NCBI GenBank assembly: GCA_010692645.1
Contig: JAAHGS010000005.1
Coordinates: forward strand, 16,161-80,160
DNA length: 64,000 nucleotides
From: Symploca sp. SIO2E9
Lineage (GTDB): Bacteria > Cyanobacteriota > Cyanobacteriia > Cyanobacteriales > Coleofasciculaceae
Direction of reading: 5' to 3'
Below are positions 1-8,495 of this stretch, piece by piece. Every line of letters begins with the position of its first letter. Positions within the stretch are counted from its first letter, which is position 1. The notes under the pieces were generated by a model that was given only the letters and a program-made list of their open reading frames with translations, made no database searches and was not told where the DNA came from. The position numbers were made by a program, and so were the translations under genes.

Positions 1-2
1 TT

Positions 3-83
3 AATCTGTATCGTGTTCCTGCTGATTTAGAAGACTTGCTGAGAATTCTGGTAGAAATCCTGAAGCCAACTTCTACAATTTGA
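3..83 (+). CDS. 3' end of an unidentified gene (partial)
   Basis: An open frame enters from the left edge and stops at a TGA. The 26 visible residues (ending LKPTSTI) look like an amphipathic helical C-terminus. The fragment is too short to name. It could also be a chance open frame, since nothing else supports it. Confidence 0.25.
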   Translation, partial: NLYRVPADLEDLLRILVEILKPTSTI

Positions 84-93
84 AGTCTTATGA

Positions 94-339
94 CTAGCTT
101 TCATAGCTTGCCACCCCAATCCAATCCGCCTGTTTCTCCTCGGCAGACCTTACCAACAATGTACGCCTCAGTTGGGGTTAAGGTTGGGCAGATGGCAAGG
201 GAGTTATGAAAATATTGAGCGTTTGTGGTTAAGGTGGCTGACAGCATCAGGAGAGTTGATTCTAACTCCTAGTGAAGAATCTATAGCAGCTAAAGCTAGA
301 GCAACACAAGCTGAGGAACTTGCTCAAAGGTTAAGTTGA
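94..339 (+). pseudogene. Uma2-family endonuclease remnant (C-terminal end)
   Basis: This frame, open between two TGA stops, reads LGLRLGRWQGSYENIERLWL followed by an Ala/Glu-rich tail ending in EELAQRLS. The pattern L-G-L-x-L-G-x-W-Q-G-x-Y followed by LRW and a charged helical tail is the usual C-terminus of Uma2-family (DUF820, PD-(D/E)XK fold) proteins, which are very common in cyanobacteria. The catalytic core is not present upstream in this frame, where an in-frame TGA sits at 91-93. It is therefore a decayed or frameshifted copy. The family assignment is from pattern recognition, not alignment. Confidence 0.5.
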
Positions 340-349
340 GCAACCGTGC

Positions 350-1465
350 TTAGGTTTTGAGATAATTCTTGACAATCTCTAAAATTCTCTCAGCTGCTTT
401 ACCATCTCCAAAGGGATTAATTGCAGTTGCCATCGCCTTATAGGCAATTGCATCACTCAACAGCAGGCTAGTTGCAGCCACAATCTGAGTTGGGTTTGTC
501 CCCACCAACTTTGCAGTACCAGCATTAACCGCTTCTGGTCTTTCTGTAGTTTCCCGCAACACTAATACAGGCTTACCCAAACTCGGTGCTTCCTCCTGCA
601 ATCCTCCAGAATCCGTCAGTAGCAGATAACAACGTGCGATCGCTCCTACTAGTTGCTCATAATTTAATGGTTCTGTCAAGAATATCCTGGGATGATCACC
701 CAAAAGTGCTTGTAGTGGTTCTCTCACTGTGGGATTACGATGCAATGGTAATAGTAAGGCAGTATCAGGAAACTTGTCTATTATCTGCATAAATCCCTGA
801 GCAATCTGCTGTAGAGGTTCACCCCAATTTTCCCGGCGGTGAACTGTTGCCAATAGAGTGCGGTATTTTCCCCACTCTAAGCCACTGATTTGACATTGCG
901 GTTGACCCTTTGCCACTGTCAGTAAGGCATCAATAACTGTGTTCCCAGTGAGGTGAATTTCTCCAACAACCCCCGAATTCTGTAGATTTTTCATCGCTAA
1001 GGAAGTGGGCGCAAAGTTCAGCTGCGCCAGTTGGGAAATCAAACGCCGATTTGCCTCTTCCGGGTAAGGATTAAACAAATTATCTGTACGCAATCCAGCT
1101 TCAACATGAGCCACCGGAATTCTTTGGTAAAAAGCAGCTAAAGCAGCGGCAAAAGCTGTACTAGTATCTCCTTGGACAATTACCAGTTTGGGCTTAATTT
1201 CCCTAAACACAGTTTCCAGGCCCTGCAAACTGCGACAGGTAATCTCTGTCAGCGTTTGCTTGAGCTTCATAATTTCCAAATCTTGGTTAGCCATGATTTC
1301 AAATAGCTGCATCACTTGCTCGACCATTTCGCGATGCTGCCCCGTCAAAATTACCCGTGTCTCAAAGATTTCACATTCCCGGAACTTTTGGATCACTGGT
1401 GCTAGTTTAATCGCCTCAGGACGAGTTCCTAGAGTGATGCAAATGGGAAACTTAGATACCGTCAT
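350..1465 (-). CDS. wecB: Non-hydrolysing UDP-N-acetylglucosamine 2-epimerase
   Basis: Interconverts UDP-GlcNAc and UDP-ManNAc in the cytoplasm, supplying ManNAc for surface polysaccharides. The 371-residue length is normal for the family. Visible signatures are GTRPEAIK at 13-20, VQGDTSTAF at 97-105, HVEAGLRT at 120-127, PEEANRR at 135-141, TVHRREN at 208-214 and DSGGLQEEA at 285-293; together these form the two Rossmann-like lobes and the active site of this GT-B-fold epimerase. It stands alone, with a nuclease remnant downstream and a terminator separating it from the gene upstream. No sugar-transferase neighbours are present, so the polymer it serves cannot be inferred. Confidence 0.93.
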   Translation of the reverse strand: MTVSKFPICITLGTRPEAIKLAPVIQKFRECEIFETRVILTGQHREMVEQVMQLFEIMANQDLEIMKLKQTLTEITCRSLQGLETVFREIKPKLVIVQGDTSTAFAAALAAFYQRIPVAHVEAGLRTDNLFNPYPEEANRRLISQLAQLNFAPTSLAMKNLQNSGVVGEIHLTGNTVIDALLTVAKGQPQCQISGLEWGKYRTLLATVHRRENWGEPLQQIAQGFMQIIDKFPDTALLLPLHRNPTVREPLQALLGDHPRIFLTEPLNYEQLVGAIARCYLLLTDSGGLQEEAPSLGKPVLVLRETTERPEAVNAGTAKLVGTNPTQIVAATSLLLSDAIAYKAMATAINPFGDGKAAERILEIVKNYLKT

Positions 1466-1490
1466 TAAGGTTGTTTATCTGTATTTAGTG

Positions 1491-1516
1491 ATAAAAAAAA
1501 CCCGGTTTTTACCGGG
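1491..1516 (-). terminator. Intrinsic terminator
   Basis: On the minus strand a stem CCCGG/CCGGG with an A-rich loop is followed directly by eight T residues. It lies after the small membrane-protein gene (1608-1982) and before wecB, so it should end that transcript. Confidence 0.85.
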
Positions 1517-1607
1517 CAGCATCACTCTCTTATCTTATTTGCTTTTAGAAATTTGTCAAAGTTATTAAATCTTCGACTGACAATCACTTGAGGGCATGAG
1601 CCAACTC

Positions 1608-1982
1608 TTATCTGGTAATATCGCAAGTTAGCGGACAAGCTGCGTAAACAGAAGTATGCAAAGCGTCAGGTTCGCCATGCAACCAGTGCAACCAACGTAC
1701 TTCCCTAGGATCAACTCCCTTAAAGGTTAATATTGCTGCACTTAACAATACTGCTAAGACATTGATTCCAATTAGACTGCCTGCCACCAGCAAAACTGCA
1801 CTAATTGGTAAAACTGCTTGTAGGGTAATTGTCAAAAGACCACCAATCGTAGCCATCAAGACGATTAAAGGAAAGCCTACAACTAGTAAACAAACTATCA
1901 AAGTAAAAGCCCAAATTAAAAAATTCCTGACCATTACTAGTGAATAAGCCTTGGTCAAGCTCTCCCGTGTTGTCAATTCCAT
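1608..1982 (-). CDS. Small membrane protein of unknown function
   Basis: A 124-residue protein with two or three long hydrophobic segments: roughly 19-45 (FLIWAFTLIVCLLVVGFPL), then a Gly/Ala/Leu-rich hydrophobic run to about residue 85. A hydrophilic tail of about 40 residues follows (GVDPREVRWLHWLHGE...). A longer frame begins at 2003, but AGGAGA stands seven bases before the ATG at 1982, so that start (MELTTRES) is preferred. I do not recognise the family. The long uninterrupted hydrophobic hairpin suggests an integral inner-membrane protein. It is monocistronic and ends at the terminator at 1491-1516. Confidence 0.6.
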   Translation of the reverse strand: MELTTRESLTKAYSLVMVRNFLIWAFTLIVCLLVVGFPLIVLMATIGGLLTITLQAVLPISAVLLVAGSLIGINVLAVLLSAAILTFKGVDPREVRWLHWLHGEPDALHTSVYAACPLTCDITR

Positions 1983-2003
1983 GATTTTTTCTCCTGTTGT
2001 CAT

Positions 2004-2848
2004 TATTAAAAAAAGATTACAGCAAAGTCCTTGAACTAATCTCTGAGGATTGAGTGCGATGAAAGTCAGTATAAATAAATTATTGAGTCAGATGAACGTA
2101 TCTTCAAAAAAATTTACACTTACTAGCTTTCTAAATCTGATTTGCCCCCAACAGTAAATTCAAACTGCAAAATCTGATACATAAATTGGATTTAGTTGAA
2201 AGTGTTAATTTTTATTAAAACCTTGAGCTGAATTACTTCATAAATCTTTGGTTTCAGTAGAACCATGTAACTTGAATAAATGTAGTTTTACCTTGATCCC
2301 CAAGCATTTGAGCTATTAAAGAAACTTATAGAATGCCATCGCAGATAAATACGAAGCTTTATTAAGCAAAGATTCTGATCTGCTACTAAATTTGGACAAA
2401 TCTTGTAATAGCAGTAGAACCTGCTATCGACTTTGACCAGAGTAACTCTGACTGGGGTTGCTTAAAAAATCTAAACGCGACATTCCTTGGGAAGAAGCAT
2501 GCGCTTGATGTAACAAATACTAAATTAAGTCTATGGAAACGATAAGCAATAGACATCTCCAATAATTATGCTAGAACCCTTATACTACTGTTCCCAAATC
2601 CAGGTTTCTGGAGATGTCTAATCGAGATAAGCCCTATTTCGGGGAGGGCTTACATATCTAAAATTCCAGTCATCATAACTTGGTTATACTTTTAAAATCT
2701 ATAAGTAAAAATACTTAAAAAATTAGCCTTCTATCCCGTCGAGCATTTCAACATCGGTGTGTTGGTGGGTACGTGGTAATTCACTCCTCAGATTTGGGAA
2801 CACTCTAAAGAGTGGTTCTTATTGCCACCTCCTGTTGCCAAATTGTGA
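2004..2848. other. Long A+T-rich intergenic region upstream of pilT
   Basis: 845 bases without a convincing gene. It holds an 11-bp perfect inverted repeat (AGACATCTCCA at 2551-2561, complement at 2609-2619) with a 47-base spacer, and a second long-range 11-bp inverted repeat (GTTCCCAAATC at 2590-2600, complement at 2790-2800). The second arm ends about 50 bases before the pilT start, so the two could form mutually exclusive structures in a pilT leader. No promoter can be assigned with confidence. Confidence 0.4.
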
Positions 2849-4201
2849 GTGAACAGTATGACAGATTTACCGCAATCGCCGATTCAACCGCCACCACCAC
2901 CCCGCATCCCACCACCACCACCCAGGAGTAGTAAACCTCTCGAAGCATCTACCAGAGCGACTCAAAGAACGCATTCATCAATGCCATCAGTACCTCAAAC
3001 CAGCAATCAGTCAGGTTTAACTGCCAAGCAACGTTCTGTCTCAACTCCAGCAATTGAACACTCATCAACAGGTTCAGCTACTACTAAAGCCTCAAAGTCT
3101 CAGTCCCCAAACACTAAGAGCAGTGTAGACTTTACACCTGCTCAGCCAACTTTGTATCAGATTATCTACCAGGCTTATGAGCAGGGATGTTCTGATGTTC
3201 ATCTTGGTGTTGGAGAGGTTCCTCGCTTGCGTAATCGCGGTGAAATGAAATTGACTGACTATCCAGAGACAGATCAAACAACTTTTATGAGTTGGCTGCG
3301 GGAAATTTTGAGCGACGCAGAAATTAAGAGATTTCAAGAATATCTAGAATTTGACGGGGCAACTCAGTATGATTTTGCCCGCGTGCGGATCAACATATTT
3401 AACACCCTTAAGGGAGCAGCGTTGGTCATGCGCTTAATTCCATTGAAAATTATGACCATAGACGAACTGCGGCTGCCGAAAGTCTTTAAGGATATCTCTG
3501 ATGTACACAAAGGTTTAGTTTTGGTAACTGGTCCAACTGGTTCGGGTAAATCCACCACTCTGGCAGCAATGGTGGATTACATTAACAAAGAGCATCGTAA
3601 GCACATTATCACAATTGAAGACCCAATTGAATTTATTCATCAAAGCCGCAAATCACTTATCAAGCAGCGGGAAGTGGGAATCCATACCTTGAAATTTGAT
3701 AATGCTCTTAAGGCTGCTTTGCGGGAAGATCCGGATTTAATCTTGGTTGGAGAAATGCGGGATAAAGAAACAGTCAATACTGCCTTGAAGGCAGCTCAGA
3801 CTGGTCACTTAGTTATGGGAACCTTGCACACGAACAGCGCTGTCAAGACAATTGAGCGTATTCTCAATCTTTACAGTGCAGAGGAGCAACAATCAACGCG
3901 GGTGGCGCTGGCGGAATCTGTGGTTGCTGTGATTTCCCAGGGTTTGAGTCGCACAACCGATGGCAAACGCGCTGCTTTTCATGACATTCTGGTTAATACC
4001 GAAACCATGAAAGATTACATTCGGGATGGGAAATACGAAGAAATGACACAGCTGATGGTTGATGGTGCCTATGACGGCATGGTTACCATGAATCAATCTC
4101 TCTTTAACCTCTATCAGGAAGGACGCATTACAGAAGAAACTGCGATGGAATTGTCCCCTTCACAAAATGAAATGGCCCAGATGCTGCGTGGTCGTTGTTA
4201 G
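2849..4201 (+). CDS. pilT: PilT-family twitching motility ATPase (PilT2-like)
   Basis: A hexameric ATPase that retracts type IV pili, needed for twitching, phototaxis and DNA uptake. Residues 1-100 are a disordered Pro/Ser/Thr-rich extension with two poly-Pro runs. The ATPase follows with Walker A GPTGSGKS at 228-235, Asp box ITIEDPIEF at 254-262, Walker B DLILVGEMRD at 296-305 and His box TGHLVMGTLHT at 318-328. At 450 residues it is longer than canonical PilT (about 350-370), which fits the PilT2 group with N-terminal extensions. The start is a GTG at 2849; an ATG at 2858 is equally possible because no clear ribosome site is visible. No pilB or pilC is nearby. Confidence 0.92.
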   Translation: MNSMTDLPQSPIQPPPPPRIPPPPPRSSKPLEASTRATQRTHSSMPSVPQTSNQSGLTAKQRSVSTPAIEHSSTGSATTKASKSQSPNTKSSVDFTPAQPTLYQIIYQAYEQGCSDVHLGVGEVPRLRNRGEMKLTDYPETDQTTFMSWLREILSDAEIKRFQEYLEFDGATQYDFARVRINIFNTLKGAALVMRLIPLKIMTIDELRLPKVFKDISDVHKGLVLVTGPTGSGKSTTLAAMVDYINKEHRKHIITIEDPIEFIHQSRKSLIKQREVGIHTLKFDNALKAALREDPDLILVGEMRDKETVNTALKAAQTGHLVMGTLHTNSAVKTIERILNLYSAEEQQSTRVALAESVVAVISQGLSRTTDGKRAAFHDILVNTETMKDYIRDGKYEEMTQLMVDGAYDGMVTMNQSLFNLYQEGRITEETAMELSPSQNEMAQMLRGRC

Positions 4202-4416
4202 CACAATTGCTTCCGAGAATGTACCTCATACAGCTACCAAAATTTATGTCCGACTACTTAGCGTTTTTGGATCGGAAGTGACTCTGAGGTCTATCACAAA
4301 AGAAATCCGACAGGTTCAATTCATTGGCCGTGTCATAATATGAATAGCTTGCGGCTGTGAAGTCGGAGTTACTTGTTTGTAATTCATTTGGTAACAATTT
4401 TTTCAAGGTACGCCTG

Positions 4417-4600
4417 GACTAGGCGGAACCCAGACAGTTAAATCTGTTTGAAACCCCCAGCACTGAATTAACAGTGCCTAAAAGGAGATGACCCGACGCC
4501 CATAAGGGCAATCCTCGGGTGCGGTGGTAACCCGATAAAACTGGATATATGGGATGAAACTTCCATAGAATCCCTCTTTTAGAAAAAGGGGAGTCTCAAA
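4417..4600 (+). ncRNA. Candidate structured RNA (possible intron or transposon RNA remnant)
   Basis: Successive short stems can be read by eye: GCCT/AGGC at about 4411-4423, ACAG/CTGT, GCACTG/CAGTGC, ACCCGA/TCGGGT enclosing GCCC/GGGC, and CCTCTTTT/AAAAAGGGG near 4583. The GTACGCC...GGCGGAACCC opening is reminiscent of the 5' end of a group II intron, but no domain V hairpin or maturase is seen downstream. A transposon guide-RNA origin is an alternative. The assignment is tentative. Confidence 0.25.
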
Positions 4601-4772
4601 TTGTATGATCAGAGTGTGGGCTTCTCAAAGACTCGCAGCCATTGCATTAGAGCGTTAATATCAATGGGAGTTTTAACGTCAATTAGCGAAAGTCCCCATA
4701 CTCCTATGAGATGGGGTAGTTCATTTCCCGAGTTGCTTTATAACCAAAGCTTTAGCAAGTCCTGCAAGAAGC

Positions 4773-4840
4773 CCCACGTCTGTACCCGGAGGGTCAGCGT
4801 GGGACGGGGCGTTTAAACGCACCGAAATGAATTCGGTGCG
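4773..4840 (+). repeat. Two adjacent strong hairpins of IS200/IS605-end type
   Basis: The first hairpin is CCCACG (4773-4778) pairing with CGTGGG (4798-4803), with an inner ACCC/GGGT stem. The second is a 9-bp perfect stem CGCACCGAA (4818-4826) with TTCGGTGCG (4832-4840). An 18-base string starting at 4767 (AGAAGCCCCACGTCTGTA) recurs on the opposite strand at 14999-15016. Subterminal hairpins of this kind are usual in IS200/IS605 elements; no transposase is present. Confidence 0.4.
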
Positions 4841-5136
4841 ACAGCCCCTCATGAATTGCCTGTGTGAGTGGCGCAGCCACATCAATCGTCCTCTGTTCTG
4901 GTATACTTATCTCAAGTAGCAAAGCCTAAAATGCTGGCTACACGTAGTACCTAGACAACTGAAGATATAGCGTTTTACAGGGAAATTGCCTCCTGTAAGT
5001 AAAATCTTCTCCGAACGTAGGCGAGTAGTACTAATGCTATTCAAGTGGGGCTGGGCATGTTCCTCACTATAAAACGCCGTAGTGGGAAAGAGGGAGTACC
5101 ACGAAGGAAGTTCTGGAATCCTTGCGGAGCCAGAAG

Positions 5137-5174
5137 CCCACACCGTAATCTATGATTCGGGGTGGGAGATGTCA
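5137..5174 (+). repeat. Hairpin resembling an IS200/IS605 right end
   Basis: CCCACACCG (5137-5145) pairs with CGGGGTGGG (5158-5166) with one mismatch and is followed by AGATGTCA. A hairpin built on GAAGCCCAC...GTGGG at the 3' end is the common form of IS605/TnpB right ends in cyanobacteria. No tnpA or tnpB is left here. Confidence 0.35.
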
Positions 5175-5235
5175 CTTTTAAAGCTCCTATCTATGAAGAT
5201 TGCCCTTGAAATCAGACAAACTACTCCTCCCCCAG

Positions 5236-6375
5236 ATGTTTAAAGGCATTGCTATTTTTACGCCAGGGGGAGATTTAATTTATGCGATCGACCCTAGCAA
5301 GCGGGGGCAATGGCACCTGCATTTGTGTGTTGCTCTACAAGAAATTTTTGGTTTACCGGAACCTCCTCATTTTTTAGTGCCTGGGTATACTGCTACGATT
5401 GACCAATGGCTCGACCCTAGAACCAAGCAGTTGCAAACTTCAGCAGAAATTTATCGACCAGTGCAACATCATCAAGCACTGCTAAATTCTGTCTTTGGCA
5501 CTAGTAACTTAGTCTGGCAAGTAGCTCCATGGCAAGAGGATGCTTGTGATCCAACCGTGCTGGAGACTTATCGCCACCAGTTTTCTCCACTCTGGGAAGA
5601 CCATGACTTAATTGTGTGCTTAGAGCGCCAGCAGGGGTTATTTCGTCCTACTTTTCTGGAAGGGCTAAGCTCTAGTTCCTATGATCACCTCCAAGATATT
5701 CAGGGCAAAAGGATGTCTTTAGGTGAGACCAACAGCTATGCACATGAGCAACAAAGACCCACAGAGGAAGTTGATGCTAAGAGCAACTTTAACAATAAAG
5801 AAGCTGTTGCAAAGCAACTAATAGAGAGTGAGCAGGTATTTCTGCCATCCTCTTCGAGAACTTCTCCTCCTAAACCAGAAAATTACAATTTAGACAACGG
5901 CAATAGCCAGCAGCAAAAGACTGAGGAGAATTTTACCTCTGAGGTGGAACCTTACGGTAAGATCGAAGACTTTGCTAAACAAGATGCTGATCAATGTGAT
6001 TATACTGAACCTGATTTGCTTAAAGGTTCAGCTACTCAGGAGCAAACAGCTATAGACTCTGAAAGAATAGACGAAACCTCACAGCTAAGACGTGCCCATG
6101 GCTACGTACTACGTTTATTTGTTTCTGGCAACAATGCGACTACAGAACATACTCTCAAGAGCTTGCACCAATTGTTAGAGCATTCTCTTAGTTATCCTTA
6201 CACTCTAAAAGTAATTGATGTTTTCAAGCACCCAGAGCAAGCAGAGGCTAATCAAATCTCGGCTACACCAACGCTACTTAGAGTCTGGCCGGAACCTGTT
6301 CGCCGGATTGTCGGTAACTTGAATGATCTTGAGAGAGTCTTGCAGGTAATGGCTGCCCCATCCGAGGTTTCTTAG
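5236..6375 (+). CDS. Protein with C-terminal KaiB-like (thioredoxin-fold) domain
   Basis: About 379 residues in three parts. The N-terminal ~130 residues (MFKGIAIFTPGGDLIYAIDP...) form a conserved cyanobacterial domain of unknown role. The middle ~160 residues are polar and low in predicted structure. The last ~90 residues (YVLRLFVSGN..., LKVIDVFKHPEQAE, ATPTLLRVWPEPVRRIVG) match the KaiB/SasA N-terminal pattern closely, including the cis-Pro ATPTL and P-x-P-V-R-R-I-x-G motifs. KaiB-like domains bind KaiC or act in signalling, so a clock-related role is plausible but inferred. The start is placed at the ATG at 5236, where conservation begins; a TTG at 5200 is an in-frame alternative. The 3' end overlaps the next convergent gene by four bases. 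Confidence 0.75.
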   Translation: MFKGIAIFTPGGDLIYAIDPSKRGQWHLHLCVALQEIFGLPEPPHFLVPGYTATIDQWLDPRTKQLQTSAEIYRPVQHHQALLNSVFGTSNLVWQVAPWQEDACDPTVLETYRHQFSPLWEDHDLIVCLERQQGLFRPTFLEGLSSSSYDHLQDIQGKRMSLGETNSYAHEQQRPTEEVDAKSNFNNKEAVAKQLIESEQVFLPSSSRTSPPKPENYNLDNGNSQQQKTEENFTSEVEPYGKIEDFAKQDADQCDYTEPDLLKGSATQEQTAIDSERIDETSQLRRAHGYVLRLFVSGNNATTEHTLKSLHQLLEHSLSYPYTLKVIDVFKHPEQAEANQISATPTLLRVWPEPVRRIVGNLNDLERVLQVMAAPSEVS

Positions 6376-8477
6376 CCAAGGGGATTTGGTGCAGGGCTTG
6401 GAGGAGTTGATTGCTCCAATGCTGGCAACTCAGATGGCTCTGGCAGCAAAGTCGATTCTGGAGGAGTAGTTTCCTGTGCTGGCTCTAGAGGCTCTTCTAC
6501 AGAAACTGCTGCAGGGCTTGGAGGAGTTGATTGCTCCAATGCTGGCAACTCAGATGGCTCTGGCAGCAAAGTCGATTCTGGAGGAGTAGTTTCCTGTGCT
6601 GTTTCTAGAGGCTCTTCTACAGAAACTGCTGCAGGGCTTGGAGGAGTTGATTGCTCCAATGCTGGCAACTCAGATGGCTCTGGCAGCAAAGTCGATTCTG
6701 AAGGAGTAGTTTCCTGTGCTGGCTCTAGAGGCTCTTCTACAGAAACTGCTGCAGGGCTTGGAGGCGTTAATTCCTCCAATGCTGGCAACTCAGATGGCTC
6801 TGGCAGCAAAGTCGATTCTGGAGGAGTAGTTTCCTGTGCTGGCTCTAGAGGCTCCTCTACAGAAACTGCTGCAGGGCTTGGAGGAGTTGATTGCTCCAAT
6901 GCTGGCAACTCAGATGGCTCTGGCAGCAAAGTCGATTCTGGAGGAGTAGTTTCCTGTGCTGTTTCTAGAGGCTCTTCTACAGAAACTGGTGCTTCGCTTT
7001 GGGTAGTTGATTTCTCTAATACCGGAGCGATTTCTGTTGGCGGCTCAGATGGTTCCGGCACCAAACTTGGTTCTAAGGAGGGAGCCTGCACTTCCTCAGA
7101 GGCTTCTGGTGAGGAAGCAGGAGCATCAGACTGGAGGAATGGGAGTCGGAAGCGAGTAAAGAAGCGAGTAAAGATATTCCCCGATTCTGGTTTTTCAGCT
7201 GGTAATGGTTCAGTTAGAGCTGATTGCACTCCATTCGTCGACTCCTCAGACGGCACAGATGATTCGCTAGGAATTGCTGATTCAGCAGCCGAGTTTTCTT
7301 CCTCTGCTGGCAACTCTGGTTCAGGAGTTAGAATTTCTTCCGGCTCAGGAGTTAGAATTTCCTCCGGCTCAGGAGTTAAAATTTCCTCTGGTTCAGGAGT
7401 TAAAATTTCCTCTGGCTCAGGAGTTAAAATTTCCTCTGGCTCAGGAGTTAAAGTTTCCTCTGGTTCAGGAGTTAGAATTTCCTCCGGCTCAGGAGGCACG
7501 ACAGGTATAGGTGTTGCTTTGGGCTCTGCCTGGTAATTAGGTTCTACGATGCTACGAACTCTCTCAAAAGTTAGTTCACCGCGCACAAGCCTAGAAAGCG
7601 CATCTTTACCATTAGCTTCATAGTTAATTAGTCGCACGGTGTTATTGAAGACATTATTAACAGGGTTTCCCTGATCATCTATAAACTCCAACTGAACCCA
7701 GTTTTTGCCAGATTTGAAACCTTTGAGATAAACCGACTGCCAGCGATCAAGAATGAAACTTTCACCGTTAACTGTGACACGAATTCGCCAATCAGCAATT
7801 TCGTCATCAGGGCTTTCAGTGGCAATTAGGTGAAGTGGAGCATTAGTAAGGTAGAAATCGAGCAAAATTGGCTGAGATCCATAACTGCCAACAGGACTGT
7901 TGTAAGTCAGCAATGGCAAGGTTGAATCTGGATTATTATCAGCACTCTTAGTAAAGACGTGAAATGTAGTCTGGGCATAGGCTCCTTCATTCTTGAAGCT
8001 CTCATACCAAGGGCGGCAAGCAAAAACCCTCAGCGTGTGAGTTCCTGGTTCTAGATCCTTCAAAATTAAAGGCTGTTCCCAGTCATAAACCCTGGTGTAG
8101 GGTCGATTGTCAAGAATCACCTCAAGATGAGAACCAAGTCCTAGCTCTGAATCTTGAAAGATTGGCAAATCCTGAACTTGGAATTGTACATCTACTGTGG
8201 TATCTCGAATAATTTCATCAGTGCTAGGACTTATGAGCTTGACTTGAGGCTGATAAATATCCAAACTCCGATTCAGTTTCTGAATGGTTGGGGGCGGCGC
8301 AACCTCAACAAGTTGCCCTGATAGCCCAGTTTCAGACCTGACTTTAGTCTCCGATACTTGCAAATTGTCAGACTCGATGCGATCCTGACAGCTCACTAGA
8401 GTCCAGCTAAGAAACACTGTGATCAGGAATGAAAAAAGTACTCTTAGAGTTGCCCACCGGCGATTTTTACCCAACAC
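6372..8477 (-). CDS. Pro/Glu-rich repeat lipoprotein
   Basis: The N-terminus has a positively charged start, a hydrophobic segment and a lipobox-like LVSC, so it is probably an exported lipoprotein. About 240 residues of globular sequence follow with a beta-rich look (DVQFQVQDLPI, LEPGTHTLRVFACRPW, WRIRVTVNGESFIL). Then come about seven copies of EPEEILTP, a spacer, and five nearly identical 40-residue Pro/Ser/Glu repeats up to the C-terminus. The preferred start is the GTG at 8477, five bases after AAAGGAG; a GTG at 8495 is in frame. The repeats probably form an extended wall- or periplasm-spanning stalk. The function is unknown. The stop overlaps that of the convergent KaiB-like gene. Confidence 0.7.
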   Translation of the reverse strand: MLGKNRRWATLRVLFSFLITVFLSWTLVSCQDRIESDNLQVSETKVRSETGLSGQLVEVAPPPTIQKLNRSLDIYQPQVKLISPSTDEIIRDTTVDVQFQVQDLPIFQDSELGLGSHLEVILDNRPYTRVYDWEQPLILKDLEPGTHTLRVFACRPWYESFKNEGAYAQTTFHVFTKSADNNPDSTLPLLTYNSPVGSYGSQPILLDFYLTNAPLHLIATESPDDEIADWRIRVTVNGESFILDRWQSVYLKGFKSGKNWVQLEFIDDQGNPVNNVFNNTVRLINYEANGKDALSRLVRGELTFERVRSIVEPNYQAEPKATPIPVVPPEPEEILTPEPEETLTPEPEEILTPEPEEILTPEPEEILTPEPEEILTPEPEEILTPEPELPAEEENSAAESAIPSESSVPSEESTNGVQSALTEPLPAEKPESGNIFTRFFTRFRLPFLQSDAPASSPEASEEVQAPSLEPSLVPEPSEPPTEIAPVLEKSTTQSEAPVSVEEPLETAQETTPPESTLLPEPSELPALEQSTPPSPAAVSVEEPLEPAQETTPPESTLLPEPSELPALEELTPPSPAAVSVEEPLEPAQETTPSESTLLPEPSELPALEQSTPPSPAAVSVEEPLETAQETTPPESTLLPEPSELPALEQSTPPSPAAVSVEEPLEPAQETTPPESTLLPEPSELPALEQSTPPSPAPNPLG
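6391..6990 (-). repeat. Five tandem 120-bp repeats inside the lipoprotein gene
   Basis: The unit has an exact 120-base period, each encoding 40 residues (TPPSPAAVSVEEPLEPAQET...). Copies differ by only a few bases and the last one fades near 6987. The near identity points to recent duplication or ongoing homogenisation, and copy number may vary between strains. Confidence 0.95.
7318..7496 (-). repeat. About seven tandem 24-bp repeats (EPEEILTP)
   Basis: A 24-base unit, TCAGGAGTTAGAATTTCCTC plus four bases on the plus strand, repeats in frame within the lipoprotein gene. Each unit encodes eight residues, so changes in copy number keep the frame. Confidence 0.92.
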
Positions 8478-8495
8478 GCCATCTCCTTTTGCCAC

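Larger units (their letters stand above)
4202..5199. other. 1 kb gene-free region with hairpins and transposon-end-like sequence
   Basis: No believable gene lies between pilT and the KaiB-like gene; the short open frames here have no family resemblance. The stretch holds a copy of the TAAGTAGTCGGACATAAA repeat core on the minus strand (4243-4260), a block of small stems at about 4417-4600, two strong hairpins at 4773-4803 and 4818-4840, and a hairpin at 5137-5166 followed by GAGATGTCA, which resembles right ends of IS200/IS605-type elements. It looks like the residue of one or more mobile elements or structured RNAs. Confidence 0.45.

Noticed and set aside
4601..4816. A 71-residue protein between pilT and the KaiB-like gene
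   Set aside because: It runs through strong hairpins of transposon-end type and ends in a stem-derived sequence; it has no ribosome site.
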